DNA of 64,000 nucleotides, taken from Arthrobacter sp. P2b. Lineage in GTDB: Bacteria > Actinomycetota > Actinomycetes > Actinomycetales > Micrococcaceae. The translations under genes were made by a program, and so were the position numbers. Where the stretch lies: contig NZ_FVZL01000018.1 in assembly GCF_900168295.1 (NCBI RefSeq), positions 1 to 64,000 on the forward strand, read 5' to 3'. Under the pieces are notes generated by a model. The model saw only the letters and a list, made by a program, of their open reading frames with translations. It made no database searches and was not told the origin of the DNA. Position 1 is the first letter of the stretch. Each line of letters opens with the position of its first letter. This document shows positions 25,749-34,779 of this stretch, piece after piece.

Positions 25749-27191
25749 ATGGCTGTTGGTGTTTTTGATCTCTTTTCGATTGGGATCGGGCCTTCGAGTT
25801 CCCATACTGTGGGGCCGATGCGGGCTGCTGCTGTGTTTGCGGAGGAGTTGAAGGCTTCCGGGGTGCTGGCGGAGGTGGCGGGGTTGCGGGTGGACCTGTA
25901 CGGGTCGCTGGCGGCGACCGGTCATGGGCATGGGACGATGACCGCGATTTTGTTGGGGTTGGAGGGGTTCCATCCGGAGCTGATCCTGCCCGATGAGGTG
26001 GAGGCCCGGCTGGCTGCGATAGCGGAGACCGGTGTGCTGCAGCTGGCCGGGGCGGTGGCGTTGCCCTACGGGGTGAAGGACATGGTGCTGCGGCCCTTGA
26101 CCGTGCTGCCGCGGCACACCAACGGGATGACCTTCACCGTCACCGGTGCCGAGGGCACTGTGCTGCATTCGGCGACGTTCTTCTCGGTCGGTGGCGGGTT
26201 CATCGTGCGTGAGGGTGAGGAGGACGCGGCGCAGCAGGAGCTGGAGGAGTCGAAGAAGGAACTGCCGCTGCCGTTCCGCACCGCGGCCGAGCTCCTGGAG
26301 CACTGCCGGGAAACCGGGTTGGGCATCAGCGATGTCATGCTGGTCAACGAGAAGGCCTCCCGCACGGAGGAGGAGATCCGCGCCGGGCTGCTGCATATCT
26401 GGTCCGTGATGGAGGACTGCGTGGCCACGTCGTTGAAGCGTGAGGGTGTGCTGCCGGGCGGGCTGAAGGTCCGACGGCGGGCCCCGGACTGGTACGAGCG
26501 GCTGAAGAAGGAAAGCTCACGCCTGGAACCTGGCACCCCGGACAGTGACGGCCAGGACCAGGACTTCCATGACCCGAAGTACTGGCAGGAGTGGGTGAAC
26601 CTGATCGCCCTGGCCGTGAACGAGGAGAACGCCTCCGGCGGGCGGGTGGTGACCGCGCCGACCAACGGCGCGGCCGGGATCATCCCGGCGGTGCTGTTCT
26701 ACGCGCTGCATTTCGCCCCCGGCATGGACCAGGCCGGCCAGCAGGACCGCGACGACGTCGTGGTGAAGTTCCTGCTCGCCGCCGGGGCCGTCGGGGTCCT
26801 CTACAAGGAACAGGCATCCATTTCCGGGGCGGAGGTGGGCTGCCAGGGCGAAGTGGGGTCGGCGTCGTCGATGGCGGCCGCGGGCCTGGCCGAGGTGATG
26901 GGCGGGTCCCCGGCGCAGGTGGAAAACGCCGCGGAAATCGCGATGGAACACAACCTGGGCCTGACCTGTGACCCGATCGGCGGGCTGGTCCAGGTCCCGT
27001 GCATCGAACGGAACGCGATCGCCGCCGCGAAAGCGATCAACGCCGCGAAAATGGCGCTCTGGGGCGACGGCACCCACCGCGTCTCCCTCGACGAGGTCAT
27101 CATCACCATGCGCGAAACCGGCAAGGACATGTCCTCCAAATACAAGGAAACCGCCATGGGCGGCCTCGCCGTCAACGTCGTCGAATGCTAG
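25749..27191 (+). CDS. sdaA: L-serine ammonia-lyase (iron-sulfur type)
   Basis: A 480-residue single-chain enzyme that converts L-serine to pyruvate and ammonia using a [4Fe-4S] cluster. It opens VFDLFSIGIGPSSSHTVGPMRAA, and its cluster cysteines are in EVGCQGEVGSA, LTCDPIGGLVQVPCIERN. In this operon it finishes the path from glycine through serine to pyruvate. The 5' two thirds of the gene favour G- or T-ending codons (GCG, GGG, TTG), unlike the C-ending style of its neighbours and of its own 3' end. Confidence 0.96.
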   Translation: MAVGVFDLFSIGIGPSSSHTVGPMRAAAVFAEELKASGVLAEVAGLRVDLYGSLAATGHGHGTMTAILLGLEGFHPELILPDEVEARLAAIAETGVLQLAGAVALPYGVKDMVLRPLTVLPRHTNGMTFTVTGAEGTVLHSATFFSVGGGFIVREGEEDAAQQELEESKKELPLPFRTAAELLEHCRETGLGISDVMLVNEKASRTEEEIRAGLLHIWSVMEDCVATSLKREGVLPGGLKVRRRAPDWYERLKKESSRLEPGTPDSDGQDQDFHDPKYWQEWVNLIALAVNEENASGGRVVTAPTNGAAGIIPAVLFYALHFAPGMDQAGQQDRDDVVVKFLLAAGAVGVLYKEQASISGAEVGCQGEVGSASSMAAAGLAEVMGGSPAQVENAAEIAMEHNLGLTCDPIGGLVQVPCIERNAIAAAKAINAAKMALWGDGTHRVSLDEVIITMRETGKDMSSKYKETAMGGLAVNVVEC

Positions 27192-27243
27192 CAACCGCTG
27201 CCGGCTGACGCACAACAACCCCGCACGAACAAAGGAAACAACC

Positions 27244-28257
27244 ATGACACTGGCACCTGAAGGCCGGAAGATGCTGCGGATCGAGCAGCGCAATGCGGCC
27301 ACCCCGGTGGAGCGCAAGCCGGACTGGATCAAGGCCAAGGTCCAGATGGGCCCGGAGTTCGTCGGGCTGAAGAACCTGGTGAAAAAGGAAGGCCTGCACA
27401 CCGTCTGCGAAGAAGCCGGCTGCCCCAACATCTTCGAATGCTGGGAAGACAAGGAAGCCACCTTCCTGATCGGCGGCTCCGAATGCACCCGCCGCTGCGA
27501 CTTCTGCCAGATCGATACCGGCAAGCCCTCCCCCGTGGACCGGTTCGAACCCACCAAGGTGGCCCGCTCCGTCCAGGCCATGCAGCTGCGCTACGCCACG
27601 GTCACCGGCGTGGCCCGCGATGACCTCGAAGACGAAGGCGTCTGGCTCTACGCCGAAACCGTCCGCAAAATCCACGAGCTGAACCCCGGCACGGGCGTCG
27701 AACTGCTCATCCCGGACTTCTCCGGCAAGCCGGAGCACATCGCCGCGATCTGCGCCTCGAAGCCCGAAGTGTTCGCGCACAACGTCGAAACCGTGCCCCG
27801 GATATTCAAGCGGATCCGCCCGGCGTTCCGCTACGACCGGTCCCTGGACGTCATCACCCAGGGCCGGAACCTGGGCATGGTCACCAAGTCCAACCTGATC
27901 CTGGGCATGGGCGAAACCCGCGAGGAAATCTCCGAAGCCCTCCGCGACCTGCACGCCGCCGGCTGCGACCTGATCACCATCACCCAGTACCTGCGCCCCT
28001 CCGAACGCCACCTGCCCGTGGACCGCTGGGTCAAGCCGCAGGAATTCGTGGACCTGCAGCAGCAAGCGGACGAGATCGGCTTCCTCGGCGTCATGTCCGG
28101 GCCCCTGGTCCGCTCCTCCTACCGCGCCGGCCGGCTCTGGGCCACCGCGATGCGCAAAAAAGGCCGCGACATCCCCGCCGCCCTCGCCCACATCGCCGAC
28201 GGCATCCAGGACTCCGGCACCACCCGCCAGGAAGCCAGCACCCTCCTCGCCGGCTAA
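27244..28257 (+). CDS. lipA: Lipoyl synthase
   Basis: A 337-residue radical-SAM enzyme that inserts two sulfurs into octanoyl-GcvH or other E2 proteins to make lipoate. It has both cluster motifs: Cys55, Cys60 and Cys66 (CEEAGCPNIFEC) for the auxiliary cluster and Cys81, Cys85, Cys88 (CTRRCDFC) for the SAM cluster. The C-terminal RSSYRA supplies the usual cluster-ligand serine. ATG at 27244 follows AAAGGAAACAACC. Its place at the end of the gcv operon links GcvH production to lipoylation. lipB is not in the window. Confidence 0.97.
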   Translation: MTLAPEGRKMLRIEQRNAATPVERKPDWIKAKVQMGPEFVGLKNLVKKEGLHTVCEEAGCPNIFECWEDKEATFLIGGSECTRRCDFCQIDTGKPSPVDRFEPTKVARSVQAMQLRYATVTGVARDDLEDEGVWLYAETVRKIHELNPGTGVELLIPDFSGKPEHIAAICASKPEVFAHNVETVPRIFKRIRPAFRYDRSLDVITQGRNLGMVTKSNLILGMGETREEISEALRDLHAAGCDLITITQYLRPSERHLPVDRWVKPQEFVDLQQQADEIGFLGVMSGPLVRSSYRAGRLWATAMRKKGRDIPAALAHIADGIQDSGTTRQEASTLLAG

Positions 28258-28263
28258 GACGAA

Positions 28264-28328
28264 GCAACGCGGGGTCAGAACAGGCCCGATGAGCGGCGGA
28301 CATTGGGCCGGGAGTGACCCCGCGTTGC
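28264..28328. repeat. 65-bp palindromic repeat, copy B
   Basis: Arms GCAACGCGGGGTCA (28264-28277) and TGACCCCGCGTTGC (28315-28328) are identical to copy A at 14808. An inner pair GGCCCG/TGGGCC also exists. It follows the lipA stop by 6 bp and probably marks the 3' end of the gcv transcript. Confidence 0.85.
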
Positions 28329-28374
28329 CTTCGGGAGGGGGTTTCGGGCCGGTCCCCGGCTGTCGCCCAGAGCC

Positions 28375-28380
28375 TAGAAT
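28375..28380 (+). promoter_or_regulatory. Candidate -10 box of a leaderless MFS gene
   Basis: TAGAAT is 7 bp before the ATG at 28388, a spacing that puts the transcription start at or next to the start codon. No clear -35 is visible and no ribosome site precedes the ATG, both usual for leaderless actinobacterial genes. Confidence 0.45.
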
Positions 28381-28387
28381 TAACCCC

Positions 28388-29692
28388 ATGCCCGCCCCCA
28401 AAGCCCTGCGCCCCTTTGCCCACCGTGAGTACCGGGTCCTGATCGCAGCGCTGGCCATCTCCATCTTCGGCTCGGGCATGTGGGCCGTGGCCATGGTCTA
28501 CCAGGTAATCCACCTGGACGGCGGACCGCTTGAACTCTCCATGGTGGCGGCCGCCGGCAGCATCGGCCTGGTGGCGTTCGTCCTGGCCGGCGGCATCGCC
28601 GCAGACCGGATCCCGCAGCGCCAGCTGATCATCGCCGTCGAAGGCGTCAACCTGGCGGTCATCGCAACCATCAGCGGACTGGCGATAACCGGGTGGCTGC
28701 AGCTGTGGCATGTTGCGGCGGGCGCGTTCGTCCTGGGCGTCGGCGCCGCCTTCTTCTTCCCCGCCTACTCGGCCATCCTGCCGCGCATCCTCCCCGCCGA
28801 GGATTTGCTGGCAGCCAACGGCATGGAAGGCACCATGCGGCCGGTCCTCCAGCAGGCGGCAGGCCCTGCCGTGGCGGGCATCCTGGTGGCCGCCCTCTCG
28901 CCCTCGCATGCGGTGACGGGTGTGGCCATGTGCCACCTGCTGGCGTTCATCGTGCTGAACTTCCTGGGCCGCCATACCCTGGCCACGCAGCACGGCGGGC
29001 ATGAACAGAGCCCCGGGGAGCACCGGAAACAGTCGTTCTTGAATGACCTTCGCGAGGGCGTCAGCTACACCCTCCGCACGCCGTGGCTGCTGTGGACCCT
29101 GATCTGGGCGTGCATCTCCGTGCTGTTCCTGATCGGCCCTATCGAGGTGCTGCTGCCGTTCGTGGTGCGCGACCAGCTGGGCGGCGACTCCAGCATGTTC
29201 GGCTTCCTGCTGGCAGTCATGGGCGTCGGCGCGGCAGCGGGCTCCCTCGTCACGGCGTCCCTTCGGCTGCCGCGGCGCTACCTCACGGTGATGATGGTGT
29301 CCTGGGGAATCGGCAGTATGCCGCTGGCCGCCGTCGGCCTCATGGACAACTTCTGGGTCATGGCGGCAGCCCTGTTTGTGTGGGGCGTCACCGGCAGTGT
29401 GGGCATGGTCATCTGGGGCACGCTGCTCCAGCGGCGCGTTCCGCCCCACCTGCTGGGCCGGGTCTCCAGCCTGGATTTCTTCGTGTCGCTCGCCCTGATG
29501 CCGGTGTCCATGGCCCTGGCCGGCCCTGCGGCGGAGGTCCTGCCCATTTGGCTGATCTTCCTGCTGGCCGGCGGCGTCTGCCCCGTCATGGCGGTGGTCG
29601 CCATGGCCGTGGCACGGATGCCCGACGACGAGCTGGCCCACCCCCTGGACCGGTCACCCGAGGTGGAACGGACGACGGCGGCAGGAGAGTGA
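28388..29692 (+). CDS. MFS transporter (enterobactin-exporter/EntS-like family)
   Basis: A 434-residue protein with about 12 membrane segments. It starts PFAHREYRVLIAALAISIFGSGMWAVAMVYQV and has the loop GGIAADRIPQRQLI, matching the MFS motif A region GxxADRxxRR. The closest familiar type is the EntS-like group of drug or siderophore exporters; the substrate is not deducible. It is probably leaderless. It converges on the GH65 gene, with a GC-rich hairpin at 29691-29717 between them. Confidence 0.85.
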   Translation: MPAPKALRPFAHREYRVLIAALAISIFGSGMWAVAMVYQVIHLDGGPLELSMVAAAGSIGLVAFVLAGGIAADRIPQRQLIIAVEGVNLAVIATISGLAITGWLQLWHVAAGAFVLGVGAAFFFPAYSAILPRILPAEDLLAANGMEGTMRPVLQQAAGPAVAGILVAALSPSHAVTGVAMCHLLAFIVLNFLGRHTLATQHGGHEQSPGEHRKQSFLNDLREGVSYTLRTPWLLWTLIWACISVLFLIGPIEVLLPFVVRDQLGGDSSMFGFLLAVMGVGAAAGSLVTASLRLPRRYLTVMMVSWGIGSMPLAAVGLMDNFWVMAAALFVWGVTGSVGMVIWGTLLQRRVPPHLLGRVSSLDFFVSLALMPVSMALAGPAAEVLPIWLIFLLAGGVCPVMAVVAMAVARMPDDELAHPLDRSPEVERTTAAGE

Positions 29693-29717
29693 GGCGGCGG
29701 CCCGCCGCCGCCGCCTC
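29691..29717. terminator. Hairpin between convergent genes
   Basis: GAGGCGGCGG (29691-29700) pairs with CCGCCGCCTC (29708-29717). It overlaps the MFS stop codon and may stop transcription from both sides; there is no T-run. Confidence 0.5.
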
Positions 29718-29750
29718 CCCGGCTTAGCCCGCGCTGGGGTGGGCAGCGGC

Positions 29751-32096
29751 TCAGCTGTGGCCGCGCACCACCGGGATGCTCGCCGTCGGAAGTCCGCTCG
29801 GGAAGACCGTGGGCTCCGGTTCACTGACGGGCTCAAGTGCCACCCGGACCGGCTCGGCCCCAACAGCCAGCAGCTGGCCACGGACGTCCACCTCGAGGGT
29901 TTCGCCCTCCTGCACCGTCAGGGTCAGCGAGCCGGAATCCAACTGCACCAGCAGCAGCCGGCCCCGGATCTTGAGGTGGAAGGTCAGCCCGTTCCACTCA
30001 GCCGGCAGGCGCGGGTCGAAATAGGGAACGGGCCCTTGGTCGCGGAGGCCGGCAAAGCCGCAGACGAGCGAACTCCACACCCCGCCGGTGGAGGCGATGT
30101 GCACGCCGTCGATGGTGTTGCCGTGCGTGTCATCAAGGTCGATGAACACGGCATTGGTGAAGTGGTCCAGTGCTTCCTTGGAGTACCCCACCTCTGCGGC
30201 CATGATGCCCTGCACGCACGCGGAAAGGGTGGAATCGCCCGTGGTGATGGGGTCGTAGAAGTCGAACGCCCGCTGCTTTTCCTCCGCGGTGAAGTCCTGC
30301 CACTGCAGGAACATCGCCAGGACGGTGTCAGCCTGCTTGAGGACCTGGTGGCGGTAGATCACCAGCGGGTGGAAGTGCAGCAGCAGTGGGTATTTGGACC
30401 GTGGTGTGGTCCAGTCCCAGGCCTCCAGGGTCATGAAGTCGTTGTCTTGGGAGTGGACCTGCATGCGGTCATCGAACGGCAGCTGCATCAGGTTGGCCGC
30501 GGCCTCCCACAGCTGCCGTTCTTCCTGGCTGACGCCGGCATGCTCCAGGGCGGCAGCAGCGCGGAGGTTAAAGCGGGCCATGACGTTGGTGTACAGGTTG
30601 CCGTTGACCACGGCGGTGTACTCGTCCGGGCCGGTGACGCCGTGGATGTGGAAGAGCCCGTCCTTGCCGAAGAAGCCCAGCGAGATCCACATGCGTGCGG
30701 TTTCGATCAGCAGTTCGGCGCCCATCCCGTCACGGAACGCGGTATCCCCGGTAGCCCAGAGGTACCTGTTTGTGGCGAAGGCGATGGCTGCGGCAATGTG
30801 GAACTGTGCCGTGCCGGCTGCGTAGTAGGCACTGGCCTCCAGCCCGTTGATGGTGCGCCAGGGGAACAGTGCGCCGTCCACGCTGAGCTCCTTGGCGCGG
30901 ATCTTGGCCTCGGGAAGCATGCCATGGCGGAACTCCAGGACCTGCCGGGCGCCCTCCGGGTTGGTGTAGGTCATGTACGGCAGGAGGTAGACCTCCTGGT
31001 CCCAGAAGTAGTGGCCCTCGTAGCCGGAGCCCGTGACACCCTTAGCGGGGATGCCGGCCACACCGGCACGCGCAGTGGCCTGGGCCAGCTGGAACAGGTT
31101 CCAGCGGATGGCCTGCTGCAGTTCGGGCCCGCCGCCGTCAACCACAATGTCCGAGGTTGCCCAGTAGTCGCGGAAGTGGGCCGCACTCTCGGCGAAGATG
31201 TCCTGGACGGACCGCAGGCCTGCTTCGGCCACCTCGGCCGCGTCGATTGCGGCGTCCTGGATTGCCCGCCCGGCCGCATAGCTGACACTCTTCTCCAGCG
31301 TGAAGGGTTCGTCCGCGCTGACGGCCAGCACGTAGCGGACGCTGCTGTCGTCCTGGTCCACCTGGGTGTCGAATGGCTGGTAGCCGGCCGAGGTCCAGTG
31401 GTCCACCGCGATGCCCACGCGCTGCTTCGATTCGGCAGCTTCCCAGGCCAGGCGCAGTGAGCCGTCGCCGCCGTCGAGCCGCAGCGGCAGCAGCACCCGG
31501 CCGGCGTGGCGGCCGGCCCGGCGCGGATCGTGGACGGAGTGGTCCTCCACCGGCTGGTCCTGGCGGTTGATGACGGATGACGTCACGTCCAGCGCGACGT
31601 CGCGGTCGGCGGCCACCTGGAGCGAAATACCCAGGCTGCCGCGGGAGGCGAAGCCCAGGGCCCTGCGTTCCGTGGTGGTCACGGAGGCGCCGGAGCGGCA
31701 CTGCCAGGTGATCCGGCACTCGTAGGTTCCGGTGGCGAAATCAACGGAGCGGCGGTAGTCCAGCACCTCGGATTCGGCAAGGCTCAGGGTCTCGCCGTCA
31801 ATGATCACCGTGAAGTTGTTGGCGTCCGGGATGTACAGGATGCGCTGGCCCGTCCTGGCGAAACCAAAAGCATTCTCGGCGTGCTTGATGTCCCAGATCT
31901 CGTGCAGGCCGTTGATGAAGCTGCCCGGCAAGTCGGAGTCGGCGGCAGCCCAGTGGGCACCGCGGATGCCCAGGTGCCCGTTGCCCAGGGAAAAAAGCGT
32001 CTCCAGGGTCCCGGCGTCACCCGGCTCGTGGCGTGTTTCCACAAGCTGCCAAGGGGTGTTCGGGAACCTGTCGCGGTCCGCAGTGATGATGGCCAT
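29751..32096 (-). CDS. Glycoside hydrolase family 65 disaccharide phosphorylase
   Basis: A 781-residue protein of the GH65 type: an N-terminal beta-sandwich (about 1-270), an (alpha/alpha)6 barrel with the catalytic Glu in VTGPDEYTAVVNGNLYTN, and a small C-terminal domain. GH65 enzymes split maltose, trehalose, kojibiose or similar sugars with phosphate to give beta-glucose 1-phosphate and a free sugar. The partner gene upstream encodes a beta-phosphoglucomutase-type protein, which fits that product. The specific disaccharide cannot be read from sequence. ATG at 32096 with AAGGA upstream is preferred to the start at 32144. Confidence 0.93.
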   Translation of the reverse strand: MAIITADRDRFPNTPWQLVETRHEPGDAGTLETLFSLGNGHLGIRGAHWAAADSDLPGSFINGLHEIWDIKHAENAFGFARTGQRILYIPDANNFTVIIDGETLSLAESEVLDYRRSVDFATGTYECRITWQCRSGASVTTTERRALGFASRGSLGISLQVAADRDVALDVTSSVINRQDQPVEDHSVHDPRRAGRHAGRVLLPLRLDGGDGSLRLAWEAAESKQRVGIAVDHWTSAGYQPFDTQVDQDDSSVRYVLAVSADEPFTLEKSVSYAAGRAIQDAAIDAAEVAEAGLRSVQDIFAESAAHFRDYWATSDIVVDGGGPELQQAIRWNLFQLAQATARAGVAGIPAKGVTGSGYEGHYFWDQEVYLLPYMTYTNPEGARQVLEFRHGMLPEAKIRAKELSVDGALFPWRTINGLEASAYYAAGTAQFHIAAAIAFATNRYLWATGDTAFRDGMGAELLIETARMWISLGFFGKDGLFHIHGVTGPDEYTAVVNGNLYTNVMARFNLRAAAALEHAGVSQEERQLWEAAANLMQLPFDDRMQVHSQDNDFMTLEAWDWTTPRSKYPLLLHFHPLVIYRHQVLKQADTVLAMFLQWQDFTAEEKQRAFDFYDPITTGDSTLSACVQGIMAAEVGYSKEALDHFTNAVFIDLDDTHGNTIDGVHIASTGGVWSSLVCGFAGLRDQGPVPYFDPRLPAEWNGLTFHLKIRGRLLLVQLDSGSLTLTVQEGETLEVDVRGQLLAVGAEPVRVALEPVSEPEPTVFPSGLPTASIPVVRGHS

Positions 32097-32228
32097 GGTG
32101 TTGGGATCCTTAGGCGTGTGCTGTACAACCGGCACGGCCGGCACAGGGTATTCGTAGGGAGGGAGGTACTTGGATTGGCGCTGCCGGGGGGAGCAGCCGG
32201 TGCCGCCCGGGGGAAGGCGGCGGGCGGG

Positions 32229-32966
32229 CTACGGCAGGAGTTCCTGGAGGTCGTTGACCACCAGGGTTGCCCCGGCGTCCAGGAGGGTTTGCCGTCCGGC
32301 GCCACGGTCCACTCCGATGACGGAATAGAACGATCCGGCCTGGCCGGCCTGCACGCCGGACATGGCGTCCTCCACCACCACGCACTCCTCGCTGGGCAAC
32401 CCCAGCAAACGGGCGGCATAGTCGTAGGTGGCCGGGCTGGGTTTTCCGGGCAGGCCTTCCCGGGCAGCCACCACACCGTCCACCACGACTGCGAAGTGGC
32501 GGCTGAGGCCGGCAGCTTCGAGGACCGCGGGGGCATTGCGGGAGGAGGAGACGACGGCGACCTTCAGTCCGCGGTCCAGCACGGCTTTAAGGAAACGCAC
32601 TGAGCCCTCGAACGGCTCCACGCCGGCGCTCACGATGTCGTTGAAGATCCGGTTTTTCCGGTTGCCCAGCCCCTGGACCGTGGAGTTCGCGGGGTCGTCA
32701 TCCAAAGGGCCTTCGGGAAGCACGATTCCGCGGGACGCCAGGAAGTCGCGGACACCGTCGAACCGCGGTTTGCCGTCAATGTGGTCGAAGTAGTCGCTTT
32801 CGCTGTAGCCCGGCACCTGGGGCTGGGAGGCAAGGTAGCCCTCAAACAGTTCCTGCCATGCCTGCTCATGCACGGTTGCAGTGGGTGTGAGGACTCCATC
32901 CAGGTCGAACAGGATGGCGGAAGCTCCGGTCCAGGCGGCGGTCTCGGTTACGGAAGGTGCAGTCAT
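32229..32966 (-). CDS. HAD family hydrolase, beta-phosphoglucomutase type
   Basis: A 245-residue HAD protein with ILFDLDGVLTPTATVHEQAW (nucleophile Asp plus acid/base Asp-type region), a helical cap, VSSSRNAPAVLEAAG (motif II Ser) and LPSEECVVVEDAMSGVQAG (motif IV). It most likely turns the beta-glucose 1-phosphate made by the GH65 enzyme into glucose 6-phosphate. The cap is longer than that of PgmB, as in many actinobacterial GH65 partners. It lies 132 bp upstream of the GH65 gene. ATG at 32966 overlaps, as TGATG, the stop of an upstream reading frame. Confidence 0.88.
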   Translation of the reverse strand: MTAPSVTETAAWTGASAILFDLDGVLTPTATVHEQAWQELFEGYLASQPQVPGYSESDYFDHIDGKPRFDGVRDFLASRGIVLPEGPLDDDPANSTVQGLGNRKNRIFNDIVSAGVEPFEGSVRFLKAVLDRGLKVAVVSSSRNAPAVLEAAGLSRHFAVVVDGVVAAREGLPGKPSPATYDYAARLLGLPSEECVVVEDAMSGVQAGQAGSFYSVIGVDRGAGRQTLLDAGATLVVNDLQELLP

Positions 32967-33396
32967 CAGCAGTACGTTGTCCTTTCAGACGGCGGGCAGC
33001 CGTGAAGACGGATTGGTGGTCTAAGTGTTGGCTTCGGTGCCCGGGTGATCTGCACGTGCGGCGGGCGGCTGCCGGCGAAAGACGCTGCGGCGCGCGGGGC
33101 CTGCTGATCCAGATACTTCTTCCATGATGGGGCTGTTGACCCCAGGGAACAACCCCGGCGGGCAAGGCCCGCCCGGCTGGTGTCGTGCAGGAGTGTGCCC
33201 GCAGTGGGGCGGCAAGCGCAGGTGTTGCGGCCGCGGCACGGTGCCTGCATGTCACTGGCCTCCTCGTCCGCCCAGTTCAGGACCGCGCTGTTACGGCCGA
33301 AGATGAGTGTAAGCGCTTACAAATTTGGCTGGCAACTGTTTTTTCGACCCGCCGGATTGGCGCGCCAATGTGACGGAAATCTCGGGGTGGGTAGCC
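32967..33396. other. 430-bp control region of the GH65 operon
   Basis: It holds a LacI-type operator (33308-33321), a GC-rich hairpin around 33151-33174, and, on the minus strand, a 94-codon reading frame (33250-32966) with a GAGGAGG site before its ATG. That frame is Arg/Pro/Cys rich and looks non-protein-like, so it may be a regulatory leader or chance. No other gene is visible. Confidence 0.5.
33308..33321. promoter_or_regulatory. LacI/GalR-type operator TGTAAGCGCTTACA
   Basis: A perfect 14-bp palindrome with the central CG characteristic of LacI-family operators. It lies about 340 bp upstream of the HAD gene and probably controls the HAD-GH65 operon by sugar-responsive repression. No LacI regulator gene is in the window. 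Confidence 0.7.
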
Positions 33397-34014
33397 CTAG
33401 CGCAGGGCGTAGTGCCTGAGGAACGCGCTGACGTCCACCATCTCAGCCTTGGACATGGCATGCCCCATGCCAGGGTAGGTCCGGGCGGTCAGGAGGGTGT
33501 TCTTCTCAAGCCAGTCAGCGGTGTGGGCGATAGCGTCATCATTGATCACCAGGTCCGCCTTGTCGCGGCCCCAGAAGAACGGCGGCTTGGGATCAAATGA
33601 GTCGGTCAGCGCCAGGAGCTCGTTGTCCAGGACGAAGCCGGACAGACCCACAACTGATTTGTACTCCCGCGGATGCAGCCGCAGGAGCGTGCTCGCCATG
33701 GCCATCCCCTGCGAATATCCCATCAGGCTGACACTGGTGTGCTGGTCCCTGACCGACCTGATCCAGCCGTGAACCTTGCTGGTGATGGTAATGACGTCGG
33801 CGAAATCATTGGCCAGGAAGTAGTCCAGCAGGAACCAGCCATAGTGGTCGCCGATGGGCATCGGCGCCCTCAGCGCGGCGAAGGTGAATTCCGCAGGCAG
33901 GTAGTCGAAGAGGCGGACCATGCGGGACTCGTCGGTGCCGTAACCGTGCATCATCACCAGCAAGGGAGTTCCTGCGCGCTGGTCCTCCGGCCTGGACCAC
34001 ACAACTGTTTCCAT
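33397..34014 (-). CDS. Alpha/beta hydrolase (phospholipase/carboxylesterase family)
   Basis: A 205-residue cytosolic hydrolase. It has the oxyanion strand LLVMMHGYGTDESRM, the nucleophile elbow LMGYSQGMAMA (Ser), a likely acid Asp in KADLVINDDAI and the His in YPGMGHAMSKAE. This is the compact form of the carboxylesterase/phospholipase (YpfH/EstB-like) family. The substrate is unknown. It reads towards the GH65 operon but is separated from it by the 430-bp control region. Confidence 0.88.
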   Translation of the reverse strand: METVVWSRPEDQRAGTPLLVMMHGYGTDESRMVRLFDYLPAEFTFAALRAPMPIGDHYGWFLLDYFLANDFADVITITSKVHGWIRSVRDQHTSVSLMGYSQGMAMASTLLRLHPREYKSVVGLSGFVLDNELLALTDSFDPKPPFFWGRDKADLVINDDAIAHTADWLEKNTLLTARTYPGMGHAMSKAEMVDVSAFLRHYALR

Positions 34015-34246
34015 CCGCCCAGCCTAGCGATGCCGCTGAGGCCCGGGGCAAAACCCCTGCGTCACTGCTTTCCCTCCTGCACCAGGCTTTCCGCCGCCGG
34101 AGCACCCGCGCGGGTCATTGAATCCGGCAACTCCGGGCTGTAGCGTGGCGCCTAACAGCAGCATGCTGAGCAGTTAATACGCAGGCAATACCGTTCCAAC
34201 AATGCCCTACCGGCGCCGCACTTTCCGGCCTATAAAGGAGCACGTT

Positions 34247-34504
34247 ATGAGAATCGGATCGTCAATCTTCCTCATCGCCCTGGGCGCCATCCTCGCCTGG
34301 GCTGTAGCGCCAGGACTTATCCCCTTCGTGGACCAGGTCCTGGTGGGCTACATCCTGATGGCCGTGGGCGTTATCGGGCTCATCGCCTCACTCATTCTCG
34401 CCTCCCCCGGCCGCAGCAGGCGCGTCAGCGAAACCCGCTCCGTGGTGGACCCCAACACTGGCGAGCGCATCACGCGCAACGAAAGCAGGGACGGCGGAAT
34501 CTAG
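34247..34504 (+). CDS. DUF6458 family small membrane protein
   Basis: An 85-residue protein with two membrane helices (MRIGSSIFLIALGAILAWAV and VGYILMAVGVIGLIASLIL) and a polar C-terminus (SETRSVVDPNTGERITRNESRDGG). This matches the actinobacterial DUF6458 family of unknown function. ATG at 34247 follows AAAGGAG; a longer frame from 34202 has no ribosome site. It is monocistronic and ends at a strong terminator. Confidence 0.88.
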   Translation: MRIGSSIFLIALGAILAWAVAPGLIPFVDQVLVGYILMAVGVIGLIASLILASPGRSRRVSETRSVVDPNTGERITRNESRDGGI

Positions 34505-34570
34505 CCGGGCCGAAAGCGCCGGGAGAGCGCTGCAGGAGTGACCAGGCACGACGTGCCCCCCAAGCCCGAA

Positions 34571-34606
34571 AGCCGGGCCGGACCACCATGGTCCGGCCCG
34601 GCTTTT
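34571..34606 (+). terminator. Strong intrinsic terminator
   Basis: AGCCGGGCCGGACCA and TGGTCCGGCCCGGCT form a perfect 15-bp stem with a 3-nt loop (34571-34603), followed by TTTT. It ends the DUF6458 transcript. Confidence 0.92.
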
Positions 34607-34672
34607 CGCTTGCTCCACCACCGCGGTCAGCACTCCCGAATCAGCGGGCATTTTGTTTCGTGTGGGTTTCCA

Positions 34673-34702
34673 TTGACAAACCAACAGAATCAAAGATAAA
34701 GT
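34673..34702 (+). promoter_or_regulatory. Promoter of the fructose PTS operon
   Basis: A consensus -35 TTGACA (34673-34678) and a -10 either GATAAA (34695-34700, 16-bp spacer) or TAAAGT (34697-34702, 18-bp spacer). The AT-rich context CAAAGATAAAGTCAAG could also contain a DeoR-type operator. It lies 78-85 bp upstream of the regulator's GTG start. Confidence 0.6.
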
Positions 34703-34779
34703 CAAGTAACTCAACATCATGTGATGCCAGTCACGCTGAGTAGCCACCGCAATCCCAGCCACTACGCAACGGAGGGTAC

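Noticed and set aside
28091..29641. A 516-codon frame antisense to the MFS gene
   Set aside because: Low-complexity, His/Gln/Asp-rich shadow translation; the plus strand has a clear 12-helix transporter.
29751..32096. Trehalose phosphorylase as a specific name for the GH65 protein
   Set aside because: GH65 specificity depends on a few loop residues that cannot be assigned by eye; only family and general reaction are supported.
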